DNA from: Anaeromyxobacter dehalogenans
Lineage (GTDB): Bacteria > Myxococcota_A > UBA9042 > DTJE01
Assembly: GCA_020722625.1 (NCBI GenBank)
Contig: DYKK01000014.1
Location: 1 to 10,977 of the forward strand
Length of the DNA: 10,977 nt
Direction: 5' to 3'
Made by a program: the position numbers and the translations under genes. Position 1 is the stretch's first letter. Each line of letters starts with the position of its first letter. Below the pieces are notes generated by a model, which was not told the DNA's origin, did not search any database, and saw only the letters and a list, made by a program, of their open reading frames with translations. Below, in pieces: positions 1 through 5,853 of the stretch.

Positions 1-2
1 TT

Positions 3-776
3 CCGGCGCCGGCTCTGGACCCCGCGCCCCGGCCCGACCCGACCCCACCGGCACGGCGGCATGCCGTCCTGCCCGTGACCGCGCCCCCGCCCGAGGCCCG
101 AGGTTGCGCGGACGCGCCCCTCGCCGAGGCCCCGCGCCGGGGCCCTGAGGAGGTCCCGTCGCCCCCGCCGCCTCCCCCGGTCGCGGACGACGGCCCCTGG
201 CCCGCCCTCGCGGTCAGCGACCCGTGCGCGGGCCATTCGTGCGGCGTGCCGGACGGAGGCGGGTGTGCCCTCCCGGCCCCCGGCCCGACGTTCCAGGAGG
301 TCCGCGACGCCCTCGCGCGGCACGGCCGAGCCGCGCAGGGCCTGTGGGGCCGCGGGCTGCAGTCCGCAGTGCGCGCCGTTCAGGCCGCTGGTTCCCTGTC
401 GTCACGCTGGGTCGTGCTCGCGGTCCAGGCGCCGAGCCCCGTCGCGTCCCCGGCCGCCCCCGGACCGCCGTCGCCCGGGACCGTCCGACCGGCCGCCGCG
501 CCCTCGCACGCGCACGCGACCGCACTCGCCTCCGGGTGGTTCACGGTCCAGGTGCGCTCGTACCGCGACGAGGCCCTGGCCCGCGAGTTCGCGGGGTCGC
601 TTCGTGCCGAGGGATACTCGGTCGAGGTCGCGCGTCACGACGACGCCGAGGGGCACGCGTGGTTCCGCGTGCGGGTCGGGCGCTTCCCGGCCCTGGCCGA
701 GGCCCGCGACTTCGCGCGCCGCCTGAACGCGCGCACCGGGGACCAGGCGATCGTCACGGCCATGGAGGCGCGATGA
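3..776 (+). CDS. SPOR-domain protein, Pro-rich, 5' partial
   Basis: SPOR domains bind denuded peptidoglycan glycan strands and usually place proteins at the division septum or in the envelope. The C-terminal ~80 residues (about 535-767) fit the fold: a WFTVQVRSY opening strand, an Ala/Glu-rich helix, then GYSVEV, a WFRVRVGRF strand, a second Ala/Arg-rich helix and a final IVTAM strand. Upstream is a long Pro/Ala-rich stretch with a small Cys cluster (CAGHSC, then GGGC, about 225-270), probably a periplasmic linker. The frame is open to the left edge, so the true start, and probably a membrane anchor, lie outside the window; the GTG at 75 is only an internal candidate. The stop overlaps the next gene's start (ATGA, 773-776), suggesting translational coupling. 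The SPOR call is firm; the role of the rest is unknown. Confidence 0.8.
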   Translation, partial: PAPALDPAPRPDPTPPARRHAVLPVTAPPPEARGCADAPLAEAPRRGPEEVPSPPPPPPVADDGPWPALAVSDPCAGHSCGVPDGGGCALPAPGPTFQEVRDALARHGRAAQGLWGRGLQSAVRAVQAAGSLSSRWVVLAVQAPSPVASPAAPGPPSPGTVRPAAAPSHAHATALASGWFTVQVRSYRDEALAREFAGSLRAEGYSVEVARHDDAEGHAWFRVRVGRFPALAEARDFARRLNARTGDQAIVTAMEAR

Positions 777-1150
777 TCGACCCGGTCACGCCCCGCCTCG
801 TCCCCAAGCCGTGGGGCTTCGAGCGCATCTTCGCCCACACCGACCGGTACGTGGGCAAGGTCCTGCACATCGAGCGGGGGCGGCGCCTGTCGCGCCAGCA
901 CCACCGCGTGAAGGATGAAACGATCTACGTCCTGCGCGGGACGCTGATCCTCGAGGTCGGCCCCGCCGGCTCCGTGGAGCGCCGCGAGGTCCCCGCGGGC
1001 CTGTCGGTGCGCCTCCCGGCCGGCACCTTGCACCGCTTCATCGCGCCCGACGACGGAGACTGCGACCTCATCGAGACCTCGACTCCGGAGGTGGACGACG
1101 TGGTCCGCCACGAGGACGACTATGGGCGGGAAGGGACGAGCGACCCATGA
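773..1150 (+). CDS. Single-domain cupin, sugar-phosphate isomerase type
   Basis: A 125-residue one-domain cupin. The first motif is seen at residues 42-56 (QHHRVKDETIYVLRG: His43/His44, Glu49, Gly56) and the second at 82-87 (PAGTLH, His87), giving the usual His/Glu metal ligands. The KPWGFERIF opening and the C-terminal TPEVDDVVRHEDDYGR resemble the cupin domains of mannose-6-phosphate isomerase/GDP-mannose pyrophosphorylase-like and D-lyxose isomerase-like proteins, so a sugar-phosphate substrate is likely but not shown. The ATG at 773 overlaps the SPOR gene's TGA, so it is probably co-translated with it. A longer reading of this frame starting far upstream has no coding character before 773. 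It ends 22 nt before the RidA gene. Cytoplasmic, as no signal peptide is visible. Confidence 0.82.
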   Translation: MIDPVTPRLVPKPWGFERIFAHTDRYVGKVLHIERGRRLSRQHHRVKDETIYVLRGTLILEVGPAGSVERREVPAGLSVRLPAGTLHRFIAPDDGDCDLIETSTPEVDDVVRHEDDYGREGTSDP

Positions 1151-1160
1151 CCCCGCCGAC

Positions 1161-1166
1161 AGGAGG
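1161..1166 (+). promoter_or_regulatory. Ribosome binding site of RidA gene
   Basis: AGGAGG lies 6 nt before the ATG at 1173. It fixes the start there, although the frame is open upstream to an earlier ATG at 1122 inside the cupin gene. Confidence 0.8.
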
Positions 1167-1172
1167 ACCGCC

Positions 1173-1562
1173 ATGACCCCCTTCGACATCGTGAACACCC
1201 CAGACGCGCCCGAGGCCATCGGCCCTTACTCCCAGGCCGTCGAGTGCCGCCCAGGCCGGCTGTTGTTCCTGTCGGGCCAGATCCCGCTTGACCCGCGCAC
1301 CGGCGCCCTGGTCGGGGGCGACGCGGCCGAGCAGGCCCGCCAGGTCCTCGCGAACCTCGACGCGGTGCTCCTCGCGGCCGGGCTTGCGCGCTGGAACGTG
1401 GTCAAGACGACCATCTACCTTGTGGACCTCGGTGACTTCGCGGCCGTCAACGAGGTCTATGCCGAGTTCTTCGGGGACCACCGCCCGGCCCGCGCCACGG
1501 TCCAGGTGGCCGGCCTCCCGAAGGGCGCCCGGGTCGAGATCGAGGCGGTCGCGGCCGGCTGA
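1173..1562 (+). CDS. ridA: RidA family enamine/imine deaminase
   Basis: RidA proteins hydrolyse reactive 2-aminoacrylate-type enamines/imines made by PLP enzymes, protecting PLP enzymes in the cytoplasm. The 129-residue product has the full family pattern: GPYSQA at 17-22, SGQIPLDP at 34-41, the VKTTIYLVDLGDFAAVNEVY helix region, PARATVQV with Arg107, and VEIEAVA at 121-127. Tyr19, Arg107 and Glu122 line up with the E. coli residues Tyr17, Arg105 and Glu120, so it should be catalytically competent. Length is typical (~125-130). The start is set by AGGAGG at 1161-1166. It follows the cupin by 22 nt and may share its transcript. The family is certain; subfamily (RidA versus Rid1-7) is inferred from the conserved Arg. 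Confidence 0.95.
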   Translation: MTPFDIVNTPDAPEAIGPYSQAVECRPGRLLFLSGQIPLDPRTGALVGGDAAEQARQVLANLDAVLLAAGLARWNVVKTTIYLVDLGDFAAVNEVYAEFFGDHRPARATVQVAGLPKGARVEIEAVAAG

Positions 1563-1589
1563 CGCCCGCCGCCCGACCCACTGCAGGAA

Positions 1590-1638
1590 CAGGTTCAGAG
1601 GGCAGGTTCAGAGAACAGTGTCAGTGACAGTGTCAGTG
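1590..1638. repeat. Two adjacent short direct-repeat pairs
   Basis: CAGGTTCAGAG occurs at 1590-1600 and again at 1603-1613. Directly after it the 12-bp unit ACAGTGTCAGTG is repeated in tandem at 1615-1626 and 1627-1638, followed by a partial TTCAG. The composition (CAG/GTG-rich, less GC-rich than neighbours) differs from the surrounding DNA. Function is unknown. Confidence 0.75.
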
Positions 1639-1659
1639 TTCAGTTGGTCGCGGGGACGG

Positions 1660-1676
1660 GGCCTTGCGACAAGGCC
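1660..1676. other. Perfect 7-bp hairpin, CGA loop
   Basis: GGCCTTG and CAAGGCC pair perfectly around a three-base loop about 100 nt after the ridA stop. No T-run follows on the + strand, so it is not a standard intrinsic terminator. It could stabilise the 3' end of the ridA message. Confidence 0.5.
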
Positions 1677-1736
1677 GCGTGCACCGCGATCCCGGATCCC
1701 GGACCCCGAGGGGCGCGGCTCGGCGGCCGCGCAGCT

Positions 1737-1768
1737 GGCGCGAGTGAAACTCGCGCCTCCAAGGCGCG
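1737..1768. other. Two mutually exclusive hairpins
   Basis: GGCGCGAGT (1737-1745) and ACTCGCGCC (1749-1757) form a perfect 9-bp stem with a GAA loop. The last six bases of that right arm, CGCGCC (1752-1757), also pair perfectly with GGCGCG (1763-1768) around a five-base loop. Only one can form at a time. No T-run follows. It may be an RNA switch or only GC-rich palindromic sequence. Confidence 0.5.
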
Positions 1769-1826
1769 TTCTTGAACGGACAGCGGCCGTGCAGTTCCTT
1801 TGGAGCCGCCACCGAGCGGTCGCGTC

Positions 1827-1851
1827 CCCAAGGAGGGTTCCTCGGGCTTTT
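1827..1851 (+). terminator. Weak candidate intrinsic terminator
   Basis: CCC (1827-1829) can pair with GGG (1844-1846), and GAGG (1833-1836) with CCTC (1840-1843), with a three-base bulge and a GTT loop. The stem is followed by C and four T. The interrupted stem and the distance from the ridA stop (265 nt) make this uncertain, but it sits sensibly just before the next promoter. Confidence 0.3.
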
Positions 1852-1872
1852 CAGCGGCCTCTCTTGCCTTGC

Positions 1873-1901
1873 TTGACACCCGACCAGGGCGATTTGATAA
1901 T
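1873..1901 (+). promoter_or_regulatory. Near-consensus sigma70 promoter of the VTC operon
   Basis: A perfect -35 box TTGACA (1873-1878) and a 5/6 -10 box GATAAT (1896-1901) are separated by exactly 17 nt, in the most AT-rich patch of the intergenic region. Transcription should begin near 1908. The first likely start of the next gene is about 214-275 nt downstream, so the transcript has a long leader. This is the only strong promoter before the six-gene string and probably drives all of it. Confidence 0.8.
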
Positions 1902-1907
1902 GAGTTT

Positions 1908-2121
1908 TTGTAGGTGAAGCGTGGATGGTGCTTCCGACACACCGGAGTTCGTGGACGCCTTGGTCGCGATCAGGGACGGACCCTGTGCGAAGGTCTTCGA
2001 CCGCGTGAGCCGGATCCGCGCGCAGGTCAGGCCTCAGGGAGTTCCAGGACCGGGTCCAGGCGCGCCCTGGAGTTCCTGAAAGGCAGACTCGGCAAGCAGC
2101 CGGGCATTTCCGGTCTTTTCG
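1908..2121 (+). other. Long 5' leader of the VTC operon, structured
   Basis: No recognised gene. A 52-codon frame from GTG 1921 to the stop at 2077-2079 has protein-like composition for its first ~35 codons (DTPEFVDALVAIRDGPC and a VFDRVSRIRA helix), then loses it. Another frame regains protein-like sequence from about 2062 to 2174 (RALEFLKGRLGKQPGISGLF). This could be a frameshifted remnant or a leader peptide. At 2037-2077 the RNA can form a 12-bp stem. TTTGTAG plus GCGTGGATG occurs at the leader start (1907-1927, with a 5-nt insert) and again just before the VTC coding region (2168-2182). No known riboswitch class is recognised. Confidence 0.45.
2037..2077 (+). other. 12-bp RNA stem in the VTC leader
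   Basis: Bases 2037-2048 pair in order with 2066-2077, with nine Watson-Crick and three G-U pairs, leaving a 17-nt loop that contains a smaller GGGTCCAGG element. It lies within the predicted transcript, about 45 nt before the first possible VTC start. No T-run follows. Confidence 0.45.
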
Positions 2122-3033
2122 GTGAACGCGAAGCGTCTGGAACGCGGAGCGTCGGCAAGGCGAAGCGTTTGTAGCGTGGATGTGAACGACATCACGGGCT
2201 TGAACGAACCGCGGCGCGACAACGGCAACGGCCTCCCGTACGCCCCCGCGGCGGCCGTCCGCGCCGCGCGCCGCGAGCTCAAGTACGCGGTGACCGAGGC
2301 GCAGGCGCAGCGCCTGATGGACTACGTCGCGCCTTATTGCTTGGAAGACCCTCACGCCCCGGGGCCGCGCGAGGACTACACGGTCACGAGCCTCTACCTC
2401 GACACCGAGCGGCTCGACCATTACTGGGCCAAGAAGACGCTCCAGCCCGTGCGCATGAAGGTCCGCGTGCGAACCTACGGACGTGACGCCGGCGGCGTCG
2501 TGTTCGTCGAGGTGAAGCGCCGCTACGGGGACGTCATCGTGAAGTCCAGGGCCCGCGTGCCGCGAGACGTCTGGTCGGGCCTGGTGGAGGGCCGCGCCCC
2601 GACCGACTGGCCTTTCCTTCCACGTGCCGACGTCGCGGCCCTGGAGGACTTCCACACGCAGGTGGTCCGCCAGCGGCTCGGGCCCGTGGTCGCGGTGCGC
2701 TACGAACGCACGGCCCTCGTGGGCCGGGTCGACCCGGGGTTCCGGATCACCTTCGACCGCCAGCTGAGGTCGCAGAGGACCGACGTGCCGCTCCTGCCCG
2801 CTGCCGACGTCGGGTACCGTGCCATTGACTTCGGCGTCCTGCTGGGAAGCGGGTTCTCGCCGGTGATCCTGGAGCTCAAGTTTTCCGAGCGCTTCCCGCT
2901 CTGGGTCGAGGACATGGTCCGCCGGTTCGGACTGCTGCGCCAGTCGCTCTCGAAGTACGTCGCGGCGGTGGACCTGATGGCGGCGGAGCGCTTCATTTAC
3001 GGACCGAGCCGACTCCAGTCGTTGGTGGTGTGA
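2122..3033 (+). CDS. VTC-domain protein, polyphosphate-polymerase-like
   Basis: VTC domains form a tunnel fold related to triphosphate-tunnel metalloenzymes; yeast Vtc4 makes polyphosphate from ATP in such a domain. The basic and acidic tunnel strands are all seen: ELKYAV at 52-57, MKVRVRTYG at 112-120 (Arg115, Arg117), VFVEVKRR at 127-134 (Glu130, Lys132), AVRYERTAL at 191-199, FRITFDR at 207-213, ILELKF at 249-254 (Glu251, Lys253), and the SLSKY ending at 275-279. So it is likely active and cytoplasmic. The start is uncertain: GTG 2122, 2176 and 2182 are in frame and none has a clear ribosome binding site; the domain begins near residue 50, so all three keep it intact. It is followed almost without gap by DUF4956, a common partner. 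The direct product is inferred, not shown. Confidence 0.88.
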   Translation: MNAKRLERGASARRSVCSVDVNDITGLNEPRRDNGNGLPYAPAAAVRAARRELKYAVTEAQAQRLMDYVAPYCLEDPHAPGPREDYTVTSLYLDTERLDHYWAKKTLQPVRMKVRVRTYGRDAGGVVFVEVKRRYGDVIVKSRARVPRDVWSGLVEGRAPTDWPFLPRADVAALEDFHTQVVRQRLGPVVAVRYERTALVGRVDPGFRITFDRQLRSQRTDVPLLPAADVGYRAIDFGVLLGSGFSPVILELKFSERFPLWVEDMVRRFGLLRQSLSKYVAAVDLMAAERFIYGPSRLQSLVV

Positions 3034-3035
3034 CG

Positions 3036-3722
3036 ATGGGTGGTTTCCTCCAGTGGCTGCTCGCGCCCGATCCGAACCTCTCGTGGCCGGTGGTGGCGCT
3101 GTCGCTGCTGACCGCGTTCCTGCTGTCGTCGGTCGTGGCGTTCGTGTATGTGAAGACCCACCGGGGGCTCTCGTACTCGCGCTCGTTCGTGCAGTCGCTG
3201 GTGCTGGGGGGGATCGTCGCCGCGACCGTCATGCTGGCCATCGGCAACAACCTCGCGCGCGGACTTGGCATCGTGGGGACGCTCGCCATCATCCGGTTCA
3301 GGTCCACGATGAAGGACCCCCGCGACATGATGTTCGTGTTCGCGGCGATCGCGGTCGGGGTCGCGGCCGGCGTGCGCGCGATCGAGGTCGGGGTGGCGGG
3401 CACGGTCGTGTTTTCCCTGGCCGCGTGGGTACTCGACTACAGCGAGTTCGGCTCGCGGCGCGCGTTCGATGGCCTCGTGAGGTTCCAGCTCCCGTCGGAC
3501 CCCGAGGCGGACGGCAGGGCCAAGGAGGTCCTGCGCCGGCACTGCTCGACCTGGGTGCTGGTCGCGCTGCGCGAGGTGAGTCAGGGCAAGCAGAACGAGC
3601 ACAACTACCAGGTCAAGCTGTCGGACCCTGAGCAGAGGGTTCAATTCATCAAGGATCTCGAGGCCGTCCCCGGGATCCAGGGGGTCTATTTCTACCTGCA
3701 CGAGGCGACAGAGGAGCTTTGA
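3036..3722 (+). CDS. DUF4956 membrane protein
   Basis: A 228-residue integral membrane protein. Hydrophobic segments fall at about 17-39, 52-70, 75-88, 97-113 and 117-134, followed by a soluble C-terminal domain (about 140-228) with alternating strands and helices, probably cytoplasmic. The family signature is clear at 77-100: GLGIVGTLAIIRFRSTMKDP followed by RDMMF. DUF4956 proteins often sit beside VTC-domain genes; their activity is unknown, and a role in membrane placement or export of the VTC product is only a guess. The ATG at 3036 has GGTGG about 7 nt upstream and starts 2 nt after the VTC stop; GTG 3030, two codons earlier, is the alternative. The stop overlaps the next gene's TTG by two bases, so these three genes are probably translationally coupled. 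Confidence 0.88.
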   Translation: MGGFLQWLLAPDPNLSWPVVALSLLTAFLLSSVVAFVYVKTHRGLSYSRSFVQSLVLGGIVAATVMLAIGNNLARGLGIVGTLAIIRFRSTMKDPRDMMFVFAAIAVGVAAGVRAIEVGVAGTVVFSLAAWVLDYSEFGSRRAFDGLVRFQLPSDPEADGRAKEVLRRHCSTWVLVALREVSQGKQNEHNYQVKLSDPEQRVQFIKDLEAVPGIQGVYFYLHEATEEL

Positions 3723-5845
3723 GAAGACCGCGTCTTCGAAGGTCCGCGGTGATGTGGCTGGTCCTGGCCGCGTGCGCGGCCGCTGCGACCGCGATCTACC
3801 TGGGGCTGAGCGCCGGCGGGACGACCGCCGGGGTCGCCGAGGTGGTGGAGTACAAGGTCTCGTCCACCGAGACCGCGCGGGTCGTGGGTGTGCCGGCGTC
3901 GCCGGGGCAGGCGGTCCGCAAGGGCGACGTGGTGGCCGTGCTCGACTCGGACGTCCTCTCGCAGGAGTTCGAGGTGCTCTCGGCCGAGGTCTCCCTGCGG
4001 GAGGCGGACCTTCGAGCCAGGGTCGCGTTCCTCGGCCGCTCGCGCAAAAGCGAGGAGCGTTCGTTCGCGGCCGCGGTGGACCAGGCGGACATCGCCCTGC
4101 TCCAGGCGCGGGTCGTCCAGGAACAAGACCGGGCCGAACTCGAGGGGGTGCGTGCGCGGATCAAGTGGTGGCAGGCCCAGGTCGAAGCGAAGGTGGCGTC
4201 CAGCGAGGCGCTCGAGGACCTGAAGGTGCGGGCGGCCACGCTCGAGCGCCGGGTGGCGCTCGACGCGAGGACGGTCGCGGCCCGCGCGGCGGATCTCGAC
4301 CTGGCGCGCAGACGCCTCGACTCGTGGCGCGAGGCCGGTGCCGACCCGGCCGGCCCAGGCGAGGAGGACGTGGAGGTCGGCCCGGTACGGCGCGCGATCG
4401 AGGTCGCGAGGTCGAGGCTCTCGCTGCTCCAGGCCAGGCGCGAGGCCCTGACCCTCAGGGCCCCGCGCGACGGGGTGGTATTCCGGGTCTTGCTGCACCC
4501 GGGCGATGTGGTGACCCCGGGCAGTCCGGTCGTGGTGATCCGGTCCGCCAGGCCGGAGCGCGTCCTGGCGTACGTCACCGACGCCCTCGCATCGAGGGTC
4601 TCCGTCGGCGCGCGCGCGACGGTGTCGCTGCGGGACGGGTCGGGCAGGACCATCGCGGGTCGCGTCGCCTCGCTCGCGGGCGGCATGACCCCGCTCCCGG
4701 GGCAGCTTCAGACGGTCCTGAACCCCGGGGCCTGGGGGCGCGAGGTGGTGATCGACCTCGTCGAGGCAGCGGGGGCCCTCGCCCCGGGCCAGGTGGTCTC
4801 GGTCGCGTTCGGCGGGGGGGGCGACGGCACCGCGACCATCGCGAGGGCGTCCGAGGTGGTCTCGGACGCCGCATCTGCGACCGGCCCGGCACCGATGACC
4901 GTGCCCGACGCCCTTCGCGGCAGGACCCGGTTCGAGCCCTCGGGCATCGTCTGGATCCCCGAGCGCGAGAAGTTCCTGGTGGTCAGCGACGACACGGGCC
5001 TGCCGGACCGGGACGACCATGCGCCCTGGCTCTTCTGGATGGACCGCAAGGGCGTGGTGGACCCTGCGCCGGCGGTCGTGGCCGGGGTCGCCGAGTTCAA
5101 CGACCTCGAGTCGATCGTGCGCAGGCCGGACGGCGTGATATTCGCGCTGGCGTCGCAGTCGGTCAGCCGGAAGGGCCGTCGCCCGGCCGGGCGCACGCAG
5201 GTCGTGCGCCTGAGGGTCGCGGGGGACCGGATCGAGGCCACCGGGTCCGCGTCGCTCGCGGGGGCGATCGAGGCCCGCGGCGACCGTTCGTACCTGGAGG
5301 GCCTGGGTCTGGGCGCACCGGACCCCCTTTTCAGGCACGACGGCCAGGCATTCGACCGCCTTCTGGAGATCGAAGGGATGACGACCGACGGCGATGACCT
5401 GCTCCTGGGCCTGAAGCAGCCTCTCGATGCCGAGGGGCGCGCCCTGGTGTGGCGCCTGTCGCGCCCGGACCGGCTCGTGGAGACCGGGAGGCTGGACGAG
5501 GGGTCGCTTGCGGTGTTCGCGAGGGTGGCGTTGACGGTTGGCGACGGGCCTGCGGCGGCGCCGGCCGGGGTCTCGGACCTGGTGCGCCTGCCGGACGGCG
5601 GCCTGGGGATTCTGGCGGTCAACCCGGCCTGTCGGGGCGGCGACCCTGCGACCGGGGGCGGGGCCCTCTGGGTCGTCCCTCCCCCCGTGACCTCCGGGGG
5701 CGTGCTGAAGGCCAGGCGCGTGCGCGACTTCCCCGGCCTCAAGCCCGAGGGCGCGGCCGTCGGACCCGGCGCCGCCGGGTTGATGGTGGTGTTCGACCCG
5801 GACCAGGACGTTCCGTTGTTCATGGAAATCCCATTGCCCCTCTGA
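3719..5845 (+). CDS. HlyD-like adaptor fused to DUF3616/SdiA-regulated-like domain
   Basis: A 708-residue two-part protein. The N-terminus has five Arg in the first eight residues, then a hydrophobic segment (11-30), most simply an inner-membrane signal anchor; LAAC at 16-19 could also be read as a lipobox. Residues ~40-365 are a periplasmic adaptor (membrane fusion) protein: two lipoyl half-motifs (GVPASPGQAVRKGDVVAVLD at 57-76; LRAPRDGVVFRVLLHPGDVV at 247-265) flank an Ala/Arg/Glu-rich coiled coil (80-245), and a beta-barrel part follows. Residues ~395-708 match the repeat style of DUF3616/SdiA-regulated or phytase-esterase-like propellers: EPSGIVWIPEREKFLVVSDD, DLESIVRRPDG, LEIEGMTTDGDDLLLGLK, KPEGAAVG and LMVVFDPDQD. 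I know no standard adaptor carrying this domain. TTG 3719 keeps the Arg-rich end; GTG 3749 has a better spaced GAAGG but loses it. The TolC-type gene follows after 8 nt. Confidence 0.82.
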   Translation: MRRPRLRRSAVMWLVLAACAAAATAIYLGLSAGGTTAGVAEVVEYKVSSTETARVVGVPASPGQAVRKGDVVAVLDSDVLSQEFEVLSAEVSLREADLRARVAFLGRSRKSEERSFAAAVDQADIALLQARVVQEQDRAELEGVRARIKWWQAQVEAKVASSEALEDLKVRAATLERRVALDARTVAARAADLDLARRRLDSWREAGADPAGPGEEDVEVGPVRRAIEVARSRLSLLQARREALTLRAPRDGVVFRVLLHPGDVVTPGSPVVVIRSARPERVLAYVTDALASRVSVGARATVSLRDGSGRTIAGRVASLAGGMTPLPGQLQTVLNPGAWGREVVIDLVEAAGALAPGQVVSVAFGGGGDGTATIARASEVVSDAASATGPAPMTVPDALRGRTRFEPSGIVWIPEREKFLVVSDDTGLPDRDDHAPWLFWMDRKGVVDPAPAVVAGVAEFNDLESIVRRPDGVIFALASQSVSRKGRRPAGRTQVVRLRVAGDRIEATGSASLAGAIEARGDRSYLEGLGLGAPDPLFRHDGQAFDRLLEIEGMTTDGDDLLLGLKQPLDAEGRALVWRLSRPDRLVETGRLDEGSLAVFARVALTVGDGPAAAPAGVSDLVRLPDGGLGILAVNPACRGGDPATGGGALWVVPPPVTSGGVLKARRVRDFPGLKPEGAAVGPGAAGLMVVFDPDQDVPLFMEIPLPL

Positions 5846-5848
5846 GGT
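5844..5848 (+). promoter_or_regulatory. Ribosome binding site of TolC-family gene
   Basis: GAGGT lies 5 nt before the ATG at 5854 and overlaps the stop codon of the adaptor gene. It supports 5854 as the start, although the frame is open far upstream. Confidence 0.65.
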
Positions 5849-5853
5849 CGGCG

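Larger units (their letters stand above)
1563..1872. other. Intergenic region with repeats and hairpins, no gene seen
   Basis: No frame on either strand has convincing coding character or a recognisable protein. The region holds short direct repeats (1590-1638), a GGCCTTG/CAAGGCC hairpin (1660-1676), a 9-bp hairpin whose right arm can also pair downstream (1737-1768), and a weak terminator-like hairpin (1827-1851). Direct GATCCCG copies occur near 1688-1700. It probably contains the 3' end of the ridA transcript. Confidence 0.7.

Noticed and set aside
224..772. Upstream extension of the cupin frame
   Set aside because: The sequence before 773 is an Arg/Pro-rich alternate frame of the SPOR gene; homology begins at the ATG of the ATGA overlap.
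1590..1638. CRISPR array
   Set aside because: Units are 11-12 bp with no spacers of regular length and no cas genes.
1914..2174. 86-codon + strand frame in the leader as a separate gene
   Set aside because: Only its last third looks protein-like; the first half in this frame is not. Kept as a possible decayed remnant, not a gene.
1633..2655. - strand open frame covering the intergenic region and the VTC gene start
   Set aside because: No domain or signal; the promoter and leader evidence on the + strand explains the region better.
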